Positions 1 through 9,600 of a stretch of 42,496 nucleotides of DNA are shown piece after piece; positions within the stretch are counted from its first letter, which is position 1; each line of letters starts with the position of its first letter. The DNA lies in assembly GCA_035602605.1 (NCBI GenBank), contig DATNLZ010000060.1, positions 1 through 42,496 on the forward strand. Direction: 5' to 3'. Made by a program: the position numbers and the translations under genes. The stretch is from DASQHY01 sp035602605 (lineage in GTDB: Bacteria > Acidobacteriota > Terriglobia > Acidiferrales > UBA7541). The notes below the pieces were generated by a model. The model was not told the DNA's origin and did not search any database. It saw only the letters and a list, made by a program, of their open reading frames with translations.

Positions 1-74
1 GTCCTGGTCCATCACTCCAGTTTCTGGTCGTTTCCTGTTTCTTCAAAGTGATTTGGAGTTGCAGTTCTCAACAG

Positions 75-142
75 TCATCCACAGCTTTTCCACAGCCTTT
101 GCACAGGGGCATTATGTCAACAAGTAGTAATATAACTTATAG
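75..142. other. Phased DnaA-box-like repeats next to an AT-rich stretch
   Basis: Three 9-mers read TCATCCACA (75-83), TTTTCCACA (86-94) and CTTTGCACA (97-105). The middle one fits the DnaA-box consensus TTWTNCACA exactly; the other two each differ at one position. Their starts are exactly 11 bp apart, so they lie on one face of the helix. A short G-rich step follows, then an AT-rich stretch (about 111-142). DnaA boxes beside an easily melted segment are the usual core of a bacterial origin. No dnaA, dnaN or other origin neighbour is visible here, so a DnaA-regulated promoter for the operon at 307, or chance, remains possible. Nothing else was recognised in 1-306. Confidence 0.4.
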
Positions 143-306
143 GACTCCGTGCTAGGCTTCCGACGGGCGCCGCCCCCAGCTCACAATCCGGCTGCTGTCT
201 GGAGGCGCTTATGCGTCTCTACCCCGCGACGCGCCTCTTCGGTCAACTCTGCGGGAATGTGAAATGTTTGTGTTGGCACGTTGCGGTAGTATCGTGGAGT
301 ATCGCC

Positions 307-687
307 ATGAATAAGAGGATCGTACTACGTTTCGTGCCACTCGCTGCAGCTGCTTTGCTCGGCTGCCGACGCGAGCAGGCCAGCCGCGCGTGCGTCGATT
401 CGAATGGAATCGTCGTCAACCCCCAGCATTGCGCAGATCACGGCGGCGACTACGGCGGCAATGGCACCACTGGAGGCCACGGCAGTGGGGGCGGCTTCTA
501 TCCGTACTATTGGTATTACTATCAGGGGCGCGTGCCGCTGGTTATCGGCGGTCGAGCGCCTGCCGGCGGCAGCTACTACGCTCCTCCGGGCGGGAATTTT
601 GGGGGCAGGAGCGGGACCACAGGAACGGTCACGCGGGGAGGGTTCGGCTCGACCGCATCCGGCCACTCATCAGGCGGCGGCGAATGA
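307..687 (+). CDS. YgiB-like (DUF1190-type) small lipoprotein
   Basis: A 126-residue exported lipoprotein. Residues 1-19 form a signal peptide with a lipobox ending LLGC, so Cys20 would be lipidated. The mature part is rich in Gly and Tyr (a YPYYWYYYQGR patch) and ends with TVTRGGFG (residues 107-114) followed by a Ser/Gly tail. From memory of Escherichia coli YgiB, its C-terminal part carries the same TVTRGGFG signature, and ygiB lies next to ygiC, a glutathionylspermidine-synthase-like gene. Here the next gene is also of that family and overlaps by four bases (ATGA), which supports the assignment. It is shorter than E. coli YgiB (about 220 residues). An in-frame ATG at 211 would give a longer protein but would bury the signal peptide, so 307 is preferred. 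Molecular function is unknown. Confidence 0.7.
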   Translation: MNKRIVLRFVPLAAAALLGCRREQASRACVDSNGIVVNPQHCADHGGDYGGNGTTGGHGSGGGFYPYYWYYYQGRVPLVIGGRAPAGGSYYAPPGGNFGGRSGTTGTVTRGGFGSTASGHSSGGGE

Positions 688-1814
688 TACGGTGCGAGAC
701 CAAGCCACGTGCGGATTGGGAGAAAAAAGTCGCACAGTATGGCCTCATCTTCCACCACACTGCCGGGCGCCCTTACTGGAATGAGTCGGCTTACTATCGA
801 CTTTCAGCGAAACAGGTTGATGACCTCGAAGCATCTACGAACGAATTGCAGAAGATGTGCCTGGCGGCCGGTCAGCACATTATTGACAGCCATCGCTACG
901 CGGACTTGGGTATACCGACCGAGGCGATTCCGCTGATCGAGTGGGCTTGGGATGTCGAGCCGCCGGCCATTTACGGACGAATGGACCTGACGTATGACGG
1001 AGTGAATCCCCCAAAGCTCCTTGAGTACAACGCCGATACTCCGACGGGACTGCTCGAAGCTGCGGTGGTCCAGTGGTACTGGAAAGAAGAAGTCTCGCCA
1101 AAATCTGACCAGTTCAATTCCATCCACGAACGTCTGGTGGCCAAGTGGACCGACCTTGGCAAGTATCTTGGGGCACCGCCGCTGTATTTCACGCACATCG
1201 ACGACCCGCAAGGCGAGGACACGATTACTGCGAATTACCTCCGTGACACGGCCGAAGACGCGGGCGTGAAGACCGCGGCAATCAAAATACCGGATATCGG
1301 CTGGGACGGCTCGCGATTCGTCGATCTCGACCTTCAACCGATTATGTCGATCTTCAAGTTGTATCCGTGGGAATGGCTGATACACGAGGAGTTCGGCGGT
1401 CACGCGCTGGCCACATATAAAGACGTGATGTGGATAGAGCCTATCTGGAAAATGCTGTTGTCGAACAAAGGTATCCTGCCGATCTTGTGGGAGCTGTATC
1501 CGGGGCATCGAAACCTGCTGGAAGCACACTTCGACGGGCCGCACGACATGAAGGAGTTCGTGAAGAAACCTAAGATGTCGCGTGAGGGAGCGAACATTAC
1601 GCTGGTGCAGGCGGACGGCACGATGCACACAGACGGCGACTATGGCGAGGAAGGTTTCGTCTATCAGGAGTTGAAGCTAGCGCGGATTGACGGGCATTTC
1701 CCGGTGTTGGGCAGCTGGGTGATTGACGGCGAGAGCGCCGGGATCGGAATACGTGAATCGGAAACCCCGATCACAAATAATTTGAGCGCCTTCGTACCGC
1801 ACATTTTCACATGA
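684..1814 (+). CDS. Glutathionylspermidine synthase-like ATP-grasp protein (YgiC/YjfC family)
   Basis: A 376-residue cytoplasmic protein of the glutathionylspermidine synthase, pre-ATP-grasp family, near the usual 380-390 residues of the stand-alone YgiC/YjfC type. Family signatures seen are GRMDLTYDG, then KLLEYNADTPTGLLEAA in the N-terminal third, a central ATP-grasp-like stretch (FKLYPWEWLIHEEFG), and the C-terminal GSWVIDGESAGIGIRESE followed by TPITNNLSAFVPH. It lacks the amidase domain of bifunctional GspSA. YgiC/YjfC homologues are predicted peptide ligases whose substrate is unsettled, so true glutathionylspermidine synthesis should not be assumed. The ATG at 684 overlaps the lipoprotein stop and gives the canonical N terminus; the same frame is open upstream to 390, but that extension only shadows the lipoprotein gene. 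Translational coupling with both neighbours is likely. Confidence 0.85.
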   Translation: MIRCETKPRADWEKKVAQYGLIFHHTAGRPYWNESAYYRLSAKQVDDLEASTNELQKMCLAAGQHIIDSHRYADLGIPTEAIPLIEWAWDVEPPAIYGRMDLTYDGVNPPKLLEYNADTPTGLLEAAVVQWYWKEEVSPKSDQFNSIHERLVAKWTDLGKYLGAPPLYFTHIDDPQGEDTITANYLRDTAEDAGVKTAAIKIPDIGWDGSRFVDLDLQPIMSIFKLYPWEWLIHEEFGGHALATYKDVMWIEPIWKMLLSNKGILPILWELYPGHRNLLEAHFDGPHDMKEFVKKPKMSREGANITLVQADGTMHTDGDYGEEGFVYQELKLARIDGHFPVLGSWVIDGESAGIGIRESETPITNNLSAFVPHIFT

Positions 1815-2005
1815 ACAACCAACGCGCATTCCTGCGGACGCTCGCGGAAGGCGATAAGCTATTGGCTAAAAATCCGCTGCTTCGGCCAATCGCAGCCCGC
1901 GACTTGCTCCTCCCCCCAATGTTTACGGAAAAATTCCGCATGGATTGCTCTGGCGGAGTGGATGGCGATGCAGTTGGATCCGGACGTTTGATGGCAGGCT
2001 GCTAG
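1811..2005 (+). CDS. Small ORF overlapping the ygiC-like gene, unrecognised
   Basis: A 64-residue ORF whose ATG overlaps the stop of the preceding ligase gene (ATGA), the same coupling seen one gene upstream. The first 35 or so residues look protein-like (FLRTLAEGDKLLAKNPLLRP) but the end (DGDAVGSGRLMAGC) looks like out-of-frame read-through. It may be a truncated third operon gene or a chance ORF. Its stop lies on a CTAG shared with the stop of the convergent kinase gene. No family was recognised. Confidence 0.35.
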   Translation: MNNQRAFLRTLAEGDKLLAKNPLLRPIAARDLLLPPMFTEKFRMDCSGGVDGDAVGSGRLMAGC

Positions 2006-3537
2006 TGGCGGTGGTCTTGCCAAGCCAGCCGCAAGTTTTTTTCTAGTTCGTAACAGGTGATTTCCAGCGTTTTCTCTCGACCCTCAGTGAAGACCGCGGC
2101 AATGGATTTGGTGCGATCGTATTCTCCATGATTTGACCTGACGCGCACGCGTACCGTGCGCTTCCCTGCCGGCAAATGTACAGTTTCAGACAAATAACCG
2201 CTGGTTCTCTTCCTGACGAGTTTCAGTTGTGTCTCATAAACTAAATTTCCATCTGCCCAAACGGAAAGATCGGCGGCATCGAAATCGTACCAACACAGGA
2301 TCTGGAGATTTACGGTTGCCGCAGTTTTGAGCACGTGGTGGATAGTTGGGGCAGCTATCTCGGCGGCGCGCGCAGGTCTCTCGATCGCTCCGGAAGGGAT
2401 ATCGATGAGTGGAGCGGTTTGCTTGACGTCCAGCTTCGATACTAAAGCTGGCGTTTTCACGGGGCGCATGATGGGAACCGACAAAAACGCAAGAACGCTG
2501 ACGGATATAGCCGCCATGGCATAAATCAGCGCGCGCTTTCCGTAGCGCCAGGCTCGGTGCGCTCCGGCGGTGGCGTCGGTCTCCGACGGAGGCAGTCCGT
2601 TTAATATAACGGTGTGTTCTTGAGCGGGCGGCATTGAGCCTGTCCAAGAACCCGGCTCTCTTGAGGATTCGTAGGTCGGGGCGGCGATTGGGCCGCTCGT
2701 CGAAAGCGGCGTTTGTGCGGCACGGAGGTGGCTGAGTTCTTCAGCCAACTCTTTGCCGCGTTGATAGCGACCGGCGGGGTCTTTGGCGATTGCGCGGCTC
2801 ACTACCAAGTCATATTCATGGCCGAGAGCCGGGTTCGAGACGCTAACGGGAGCAGGATCTTGATAGAGGATTTTAGCAATCACTGTGGTGGGATCGCCGG
2901 AAAACGCTCTTTCGCCGGTCAATAGCCAGTAGAGAATCAAGCCCAGGGAGAACAAATCGGAGCGGCCATCCATGGGGTCGCCCTTCAGCTGCTCGGGCGA
3001 CATATAGGCAGGCGTGCCGAGCAATTGACCTTGCATCGTGGATTCGGTGTGGGTCAGCCTGGCAACACCGAAGTCGGTAATCTTTGCGCGACCTTCTGTG
3101 TTGACGATGATGTTGGCAGGCTTGATGTCGCGATGGACAATATTTTGGGAATGAGCGTAGTCCAGGGCTTCGGCCAACTGCTCCACCAAGTCGAGACTGG
3201 TTTCTATGGAGGGAATTTGAGCGATGTCTCCCACCAACCAGTTCTCCAAAGTTCGCCCCCCAATGTACTCCATCACGATATAAGGAGTTCGCGTGGATTC
3301 GTCCTCACCGACATCGTAGATGGTGACAATGCCGGAATGAGAAAGATTTCCTGCGGCTTGAGCCTCACGAAAAAAGCGGCGACGGTATTCCTGATCCTGA
3401 GTTGGGCTGACGCCGAACGAGCGAATGATTTTGATTGCGACGATACGACCAATCTTGGGATCGCGGGCACGATAGACAGTGCCCATCGCGCCGCGTCCCA
3501 ACTCTTCCAGAATCTCGTAACGTCCCAATTTATCCAT
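2002..3537 (-). CDS. Transmembrane serine/threonine protein kinase (PknB-like)
   Basis: A 511-residue Hanks-type kinase. The N-terminal catalytic domain (about 7-270) has the glycine loop GRGAMG (14-19), the ATP-binding Lys36 in VAIKII, the catalytic loop HRDIKPAN (HRD at 135-137), the DFG triad at 155-157, and TPAYMSPEQ as activation-loop end. A Pro/Ser-rich juxtamembrane linker is followed by one membrane segment (about 335-357, ALIYAMAAISVSVLAFL). The extracytoplasmic part of about 150 residues has no PASTA repeat and may be a beta-rich sensor domain. The start at 3537 gives MDKLGRYEILEELG, the usual kinase N terminus; the frame is open to 3576 but that adds non-homologous residues. All catalytic residues are present, so it should be active. 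Confidence 0.92.
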   Translation of the reverse strand: MDKLGRYEILEELGRGAMGTVYRARDPKIGRIVAIKIIRSFGVSPTQDQEYRRRFFREAQAAGNLSHSGIVTIYDVGEDESTRTPYIVMEYIGGRTLENWLVGDIAQIPSIETSLDLVEQLAEALDYAHSQNIVHRDIKPANIIVNTEGRAKITDFGVARLTHTESTMQGQLLGTPAYMSPEQLKGDPMDGRSDLFSLGLILYWLLTGERAFSGDPTTVIAKILYQDPAPVSVSNPALGHEYDLVVSRAIAKDPAGRYQRGKELAEELSHLRAAQTPLSTSGPIAAPTYESSREPGSWTGSMPPAQEHTVILNGLPPSETDATAGAHRAWRYGKRALIYAMAAISVSVLAFLSVPIMRPVKTPALVSKLDVKQTAPLIDIPSGAIERPARAAEIAAPTIHHVLKTAATVNLQILCWYDFDAADLSVWADGNLVYETQLKLVRKRTSGYLSETVHLPAGKRTVRVRVRSNHGEYDRTKSIAAVFTEGREKTLEITCYELEKNLRLAWQDHRH

Positions 3538-3717
3538 AGCGACAGCCGACCAGAGAAGGCTCCTTACAGACCACACCTATAGTTACTTTCGTTTGGCGTT
3601 CCGCTCCTGCGCAATGTATCCATTTTCCGGAGTCTGGTACTTGCAAGTCGAGGAAGGCAACGCAAGACTTGTCCAAGGGTGCGATAACCGTTTGGCAACC
3701 TCTTAGGAAGCTCGAAG

Positions 3718-4446
3718 TTATTGTTTCAGAGATTCGGGGTCGGACAAGTTCTTGGGAGACTTTTTGTTGAGAAGCGAGACGAGACCGCGTCCCGAGACAG
3801 GTACACCCACTCCGCCTTTGCGAACGATGGACTCCGCGTCGATTTTGCGGCCGTACATATTTTGGTTCGCCCGATTGTCTTGGCGGAGCGTCGAACCCTC
3901 AAGAGAAACTCCGGCGAATAGGCCGCGCGAGCGGGAGTAGGTAAGCATCTCGGCGCGCATGGTCAAGTCACTAGCAGCGGCAGCGTCACGGCCCTTGGGA
4001 CCGGCGGCAACTGCTGCATCTGCACCAAGCTTCATTTTGCTCTTGAGGAGCCCTTTGGCTCCGCGAGTATTCATCACCAAAATTAAGAAGTCGGTGGCCT
4101 GACCGCCGATCTGAAACCCGATGCCAATGCCTTCGAGGCGCATCATTGCGGGTGCGCTCCAGGGACCGGTGAAGTGTTCGCCGCTGCGGCACGTCATCGC
4201 GCCTTTGCCATAGTTTCCGCTGAGTCCGAGAGCAAACTTGACTACCGACGGAATGACAATCACGCACTCCGCTTTGTCCAAAAGATCCGACGGAACATCA
4301 TCCGGTATATTCAGGACTTCTTGGAGCACGGTGCCGCAATTCTCAAGCCGCTGAACTTCTGATCGCTTTTCTTTCTGTTCGCCGGCTGCCGTCGTAAGGG
4401 CAATCATAGAAAAAGCTATCATCGACGCAGTCATTCTCTGAATCAC
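3718..4446 (-). CDS. SYLF-domain (YSC84-like) lipid-binding protein
   Basis: A 242-residue protein with an N-terminal signal peptide (about 1-21, MIAFSMIALTTAAG). Its body matches the SYLF/Ysc84 (formerly DUF500) family: KAECVIVIPSVVKFALGLSGNYGKGAMTCR, then PAMMRLEGIGIGFQIGGQATDFLILVMN, and a late block YSRSRGLFAGVSLEGSTLRQD. SYLF proteins bind phosphoinositides in eukaryotes; the bacterial secreted forms have no settled role. It is probably periplasmic. It is transcribed alone, 180 bp upstream of the kinase start on the same strand. Confidence 0.85.
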   Translation of the reverse strand: MIQRMTASMIAFSMIALTTAAGEQKEKRSEVQRLENCGTVLQEVLNIPDDVPSDLLDKAECVIVIPSVVKFALGLSGNYGKGAMTCRSGEHFTGPWSAPAMMRLEGIGIGFQIGGQATDFLILVMNTRGAKGLLKSKMKLGADAAVAAGPKGRDAAAASDLTMRAEMLTYSRSRGLFAGVSLEGSTLRQDNRANQNMYGRKIDAESIVRKGGVGVPVSGRGLVSLLNKKSPKNLSDPESLKQ

Positions 4447-4851
4447 AGGTCACCTCGTTATCCCGGACAGAAGCTAAAACCATCATAGAGTGCGCGTTTA
4501 TCTGGAGCAATGAATGGATTGACCTGCGTATCCAACCTGTAATCCGCTTCCCGTGAAGCAACTCCATCAGTTGGCGAAAAAGTGTGTTTGCAGCGAAGGA
4601 CGCTTGCCTCAACAGATCCGGTGTGCGGCGAGATGTTCCGCCCGCCGGAGGTCGCGCACTCTTCCGGAACCGCCTGGGCCCCAGTTACGGCATGACGCGG
4701 GGGGAATCACTTTTAGCGGCCCCATGTGAGCCTTATGTGCGAATATGGTTCTGTGGAGCCTTGTAGAGGTTGGTGAGTTGTTGGCGAATTCCCTCTCGCG
4801 TCTTGCGGCCCCCTATGCCTAACTTCATTTCGGAAGTGGCGGAGGCGTTAC
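4447..4851. other. Intergenic region between divergent SYLF and thioredoxin genes
   Basis: About 400 bases with no supported gene. The only short frames here have neither a ribosome-binding site nor protein-like composition. The promoters for the divergent SYLF gene (-) and trxC (+) must lie here, but no convincing -35/-10 pair was found by eye. Confidence 0.5.
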
Positions 4852-5295
4852 ATGCCGGTTATTCGTGCTTGCAGCAACTGTGGACAGAAGAATCGCATTC
4901 CGGCCAAACATCTTGCCGACACTGGTCGTTGCGGAGTTTGTAAATCGTCATTGCCGCCCATCGCCGAACCTCTCGCGGTCGATGATGCGTTATTCGATGA
5001 GGTGGTGCAAAATGCCCCCGTTCCCGTGCTTGTGGACTTTTGGGCGGAGTGGTGCGGGCCGTGTCGCGCTGCTGCTCCTGAAGTGGCTCGTACCGCTGCC
5101 GACATGGCCGGCAAGGCGGTGGTGCTAAAAGTCGATACGGAGAAACACCATCAGCTTGCTGTGCGCTTCAATGTTCGTGGCATACCTAACTTCGTCGTCT
5201 TTTCTGGTGGCCGCCAGGTGATGCAGCAGCCAGGCTTGGTCGACCACGACCAGCTGGAGCAATGGCTCAGGTCCGCCGCTGCTGTTTCGGCCTGA
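4852..5295 (+). CDS. trxC: Thioredoxin 2 with N-terminal zinc ribbon
   Basis: A 147-residue cytoplasmic thioredoxin of the TrxC type. The N terminus carries two CxxC pairs (Cys7/Cys10 and Cys27/Cys30) that form the zinc-binding head of thioredoxin 2. The thioredoxin fold follows with VDFWAEWCGPC (active-site Cys68/Cys71) and the cis-proline segment RGIPNFVVF. It reduces protein disulfides and, in E. coli, belongs to the oxidative-stress response; the zinc head can be redox-sensing. A strong GGAGG at 4841-4845, six bases before the ATG, fixes the start. The gene stands alone between divergent or convergent neighbours. Confidence 0.93.
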   Translation: MPVIRACSNCGQKNRIPAKHLADTGRCGVCKSSLPPIAEPLAVDDALFDEVVQNAPVPVLVDFWAEWCGPCRAAAPEVARTAADMAGKAVVLKVDTEKHHQLAVRFNVRGIPNFVVFSGGRQVMQQPGLVDHDQLEQWLRSAAAVSA

Positions 5296-5476
5296 GAGAC
5301 GGCTTGGGAGTGCCGTATAGCAGTACCGATGGTGAGTGCTTACCTGGCTTTACCTCTCCTGCGTGAGTTGCCCCCAACAGGAGAACCAGCCCAACCAAGG
5401 GCATGCGCAGTGCTTTTCTTAGCTGAAGACCAAAATCCTCACGTGCAAGGCCGGCACCTGCGGCATCCGCAGTTCC

Positions 5477-6385
5477 CTACTTGGTGCTGTCCATGTGCCA
5501 GGCGGGGTTGACCCATTGGCCGTTGCGTTGGACGAAGACTTCGGTCACGCGGCCCGAATTGAGGGTGCGCTGGCCGTTCTGCTCGATCTCATATAGATAG
5601 TTGGAGTACAGGATAGCGGTGCTGCCGTAGCACTGGATCTCGGTTTTGGGAAATTCCAGCCGGGTCAGTTTGCCTCCGCTTTTGGCAAACTGTTCGGACG
5701 CGGCCATCACCGCGCTGCGTGATCCAAACTCTTTGTCCCCCGGCTCGATAGTGATCAGTTCAGGCGGAATCAGTTTCTCGAGCGCCGGCTTATCGTTAGC
5801 GAAGAAGGCGCGCCAGACCGCATCGCGCGCCTCGATCAGCGACTTTCTTGTCTCGTCGTTGAGCGTTCGCGGCTCCTGCATGTACGCCTGCATGCGCGCC
5901 TGCCGCGCTTCGGGATGCTCATCGGTGTTCGAGCCGGCCTGGATCCACTGGCCATTGCGCCGGACGTAGAAGTCGGCGATGCGCAGCGTCCTATGAGCGG
6001 GGCCGGAGGGCGCCCGGGATTCGACGTCGGCGACGAACGTAACAAATGCCGCATCGCCCTGGAAGATTATGTCGAACTCGCGCATCTTGTAGCCGGTCAT
6101 GCCGTAATCAGCGCTGCCGATCCCGTAGGCGGCGTCTTCCATATACCCGTCGATGCCGCGAATCACCATGTTCGAGCCTTCCAGATAGCCCAGCCAGTTC
6201 TTGTCGTGGGTGGCGCGAAGTTCGGCGGCGTCTTTGTGGATGAAAGCCTGGAAGATGCGATCGATGTGCGCGCGGATGGCTTCGCGGTCGGGCGCGCGAT
6301 TGTCCTGAGGTGCTGGCGCGCCGCCAGCCGCGGTGGTGACGACGACCGCGACAATGAGCAGGAGCCAGGCTAGACGTTTAGGCAT
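5477..6385 (-). CDS. Exported protein with two SnoaL/DUF4440-like domains
   Basis: A 302-residue protein with a signal peptide (1-21, LAWLLLIVAVVVTTAAGG) and two consecutive NTF2-fold units. The first (about 33-160) contains REAIRAHIDRIFQAFIHKDA and ends DFYVRRNGQWIQAGSNTDEH. The second (about 180-300) contains IEARDAVWRAFFANDKPALEKLIP and ends TEVFVQRNGQWVNPAWHMD. The matching endings (RNGQW in both) show an internal duplication. Such domains occur as ligand-binding or enzyme folds; no catalytic residues can be assigned. A strong AGGAGG lies just upstream of the ATG. Its 3' end at 5477 is convergent with trxC, about 180 bp away. Confidence 0.75.
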   Translation of the reverse strand: MPKRLAWLLLIVAVVVTTAAGGAPAPQDNRAPDREAIRAHIDRIFQAFIHKDAAELRATHDKNWLGYLEGSNMVIRGIDGYMEDAAYGIGSADYGMTGYKMREFDIIFQGDAAFVTFVADVESRAPSGPAHRTLRIADFYVRRNGQWIQAGSNTDEHPEARQARMQAYMQEPRTLNDETRKSLIEARDAVWRAFFANDKPALEKLIPPELITIEPGDKEFGSRSAVMAASEQFAKSGGKLTRLEFPKTEIQCYGSTAILYSNYLYEIEQNGQRTLNSGRVTEVFVQRNGQWVNPAWHMDSTK

Positions 6386-6650
6386 GTTGCACCTCCTGTA
6401 TCCTCGTTAGGCTGAGCTAGTCTTCGCGAATGTACTTCGAGTATTCCGCTCCTCTAAACAATCTCGGTGCGTATCCCAGACTATCAAGAACTCGCAGCCC
6501 TGATTGGTAGGACCGAAAATACGAGCCGTCTTCAGAGGTTAACCGCAGATTTTGTCCTACTGCGGAGGTGACCGCAACAACTTGATCCTGAGTCAGGCCG
6601 GTACCGCACTCCCATGCGTATCGGTCGTAAAATTCGAAAGCCTTGCCCAG

Positions 6651-9600
6651 TTAAAATGTGAGGCGGGCGCCGAGTTGGAGTTGGCGGAAGGTGCCGGTGC
6701 CGGAGCCGCCACGCTGGGCTTTTTGGATTTGGCCGAAGGTGCTGTCCGTAAAGTTGCTGACGGGCGCGTCGAGATTGACCATGTTGAAGATGTTGGAGGC
6801 TTCGGCACGCATCTCAAACTTGAGGCTCTCGCGCAGCTTGAAGCTGCGGGCTACGGCGAGATCGACGGTGCGAAAGCCAGGGCGATCGAGCACATTGCGT
6901 GGCGAGTTTCCGTCAACCGGGGTGCACGGGAGAATCTGAGTCAAACTTGTTCTCAGGCAATTGCCGGCGAATGCGGCGGTGTTGAACCACTTTGCCGAGC
7001 CGCGGCCCGACAGGCGCGGATCGCCAATCAATTGCGCGCGGTCATTATTGGTGCCGTCAAGATTGGAGTCGCGGCCGTTGGTGACCGTGAACGGCAGACC
7101 GCTGCGTAGCCTGATAATCGGTGAAATCGACCAGCTATTGAGAGCTGCACGAAGCCACCCGTTTCCTCCATATGAATACTCGGGCTGCCACACAATCGAT
7201 GTTGAGAAAACGTGCCGCTGATCGATGTCAGCGCGGCTGCGTTCCGCGCGTAGATCCAACATATTCTGCGCGCCGCCCTGAGTCTGGTTGGCGTCAAGCT
7301 GCACACTTGTGAAGCTCTTGCTGTACGTGTAGAAACCGTTCAACGTAAAGTTGTGCCCCATCCGTTTTACAACGCTGAACTGCAGGCCGTGATACGACGC
7401 GGTCTGATTCGATTGCACGAGAAATACCGGGCCGAAGTCCTTGTTGGGCCGGCGACGCTGGATGTCCTTGCCGGAACTGATTGCCAGTGCGTCGAGGCCG
7501 GGAGCGTTCACGTCCTGGGCGAACGGAAGATTGTGGCTCAGGCTTCCAACATAGGCCACGGTCATGCTGAAGTCGCTGGTAAGCTGGCGCTGCACGGAAA
7601 AATTTAGCTGGTACGTGTAAGGCCACTGAAAATCCGTAGCCATTCCCAGAATTCCGCCGCCAGGGACATAGGCGCCATTGTAGGGGAATGGGTTTTGTCC
7701 ACTGCCTCCCCGGCACCTAACTGTAGTGCCGCCGCTATCGAAATTGTTGTAGGGACAAGAAAGAGTACCCGAACCGGTATTGGTGAAGGTGAGGCGAGTG
7801 GCGAAGGGTTCGAAATTCGAAGACTGGTTCCAATTGTTTCCCGACATGCTGCCGTAGAAAACGCCGATCGCCGAGCGGATGGAGGTTTTGCCGTCGCCGA
7901 AGGGATCCCAAGCCATGCCGAGTCGCGGAGAAACGTGACGCCAGCGCACCGCAACCGTGCCGCGCGTGATTCCCGGATCGCCGACGAACACCTGGCCGAC
8001 AGGAGCGTTCGGGCGAACTGTCGACTTCGCGCCAGCAATGTAGGTCGCTTGGCGATCGAGTGGATCGGTGGGCGGCGTCTGCACATCCCAACGCAAACCA
8101 AGATTGAGCGTAAGGCGCGGATGAATGCGGAAGTCGTCCTGCAGGAAGAGCGCGGTGTACCAGCTATTGGTGTACGCTGTTACCGGCGCGTCCTGCTTAA
8201 TCTGGTTGGGGATGCCGAGGACGAAGTCGGCCAAGCTGTTTCCACTGACGCTGCCATTAAACGAAAATGTGGCGTAATTGTTAAGCAAGGTGTCCTGGAT
8301 GTCTTTTTGGAGCGATACCTCGCCGCCAAACTTGAGGGCATGGCGCCCGCGCGTGTAGCTAAGCGCATCGCGAACGGAATAAAAATTTGTGCCGGCAGTC
8401 GGGCCGCCGATCGCTTGCCCCAGATTGAAGAAACTGTTGACGCTGATGTCGGGTAACGCCGGTGTGCCTTGCACGGTGAGCGTAGAGCCAAAATCGGCAA
8501 GACTGGCCTGCCGAGCAATGCCCAGTCGCGGGTCGGTCAGGTTGAGGCGCCCGCCGAAGTTGCGCATGTAGCTGAGCCAAATTTGATTTACTTTGTTGGG
8601 ACTGATGATCCAGGTATCGCTGACGTTGGTGTTGTGCTGCCGCCAGGTGAATTGCTGCACCGACCAAGGCAGAGGATTCATGGTGCTGCCCGCCTTCACG
8701 GTGTTCTTGCCGCTGGTTTCGTAGTAGCTTGCGGTCAAGCGGTGCCCTTCGGTCAAATTGTGGTCCACTTTGGCGAGGAATTCGTCGGTGTTAAATGGAT
8801 TGGGTAGAGTTCCCTGCCATCCATTTTTCGGACTATTCGCCCCGGGGATGGCTTTCTTCATGATGTTCTGCGCGGTGGGATCAAGCAGCGAATCGGGAAT
8901 GATATTGTTCGTGAAGCAGCCACTCGTGTCGGTGGATTGGCACGCGAGGGCAGGACTCTTGCGCGGATCCCTGATGAAGACTTTGTTTCCTTTCGAATCC
9001 TTGGACTGCGAAAAGTTTCCGGCGCGCTCGAGGTCGCTCGGCACGGTGGCGCCAGTCAAAAATGTTCCGATGTTCTGGCGCAATCCGCCGTAGGAACCAA
9101 AAAAAAATGTCTTGTTCTTGCGAATAGGGCCGCCGACGGTGCCGCCAAACTGATTGCGATGCATGGGGGACTTCCCTGTGGTGTTGTTCCACTCATCGGC
9201 GTTGAATAGGGTGTTGCGCACAAACTCGAAAAGCGAGCCATGTAGCTGGTTCGAGCCGGACTTGGTAATCACGTTGACGATGCCGTTGGCGAAGCGACCA
9301 TACTCGGCATTGTAGCCGTTGGTCTCCACGCGAAATTCCTGCACCGCGTCGGGATTCGGCACAATGTTGCCGGTATTGCGCAAGCCGGACATGTTCGTGC
9401 CGCCGTCGAGATAATAGCTGACCGAGCCCGAGCCGGAGTCGATTCCGCCATTGATCAAAACTTTTTGCTCCGGGAAACCGAGAGTCATTCCGGAATCATT
9501 GCGCTGCACGCCGGGAGTGAGGTCGAGCAGCGAATACACATTGCGGTTGACAAGGGGTAAATTGGTGATCTCGGCGTTTTCAACGGTGCGGCCAAGCTCG

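Noticed and set aside
390..683. N-terminal extension of the glutathionylspermidine-synthase-like gene
   Set aside because: The added residues are Arg-rich shadow of the lipoprotein gene; the ATGA overlap at 684 gives the canonical start.
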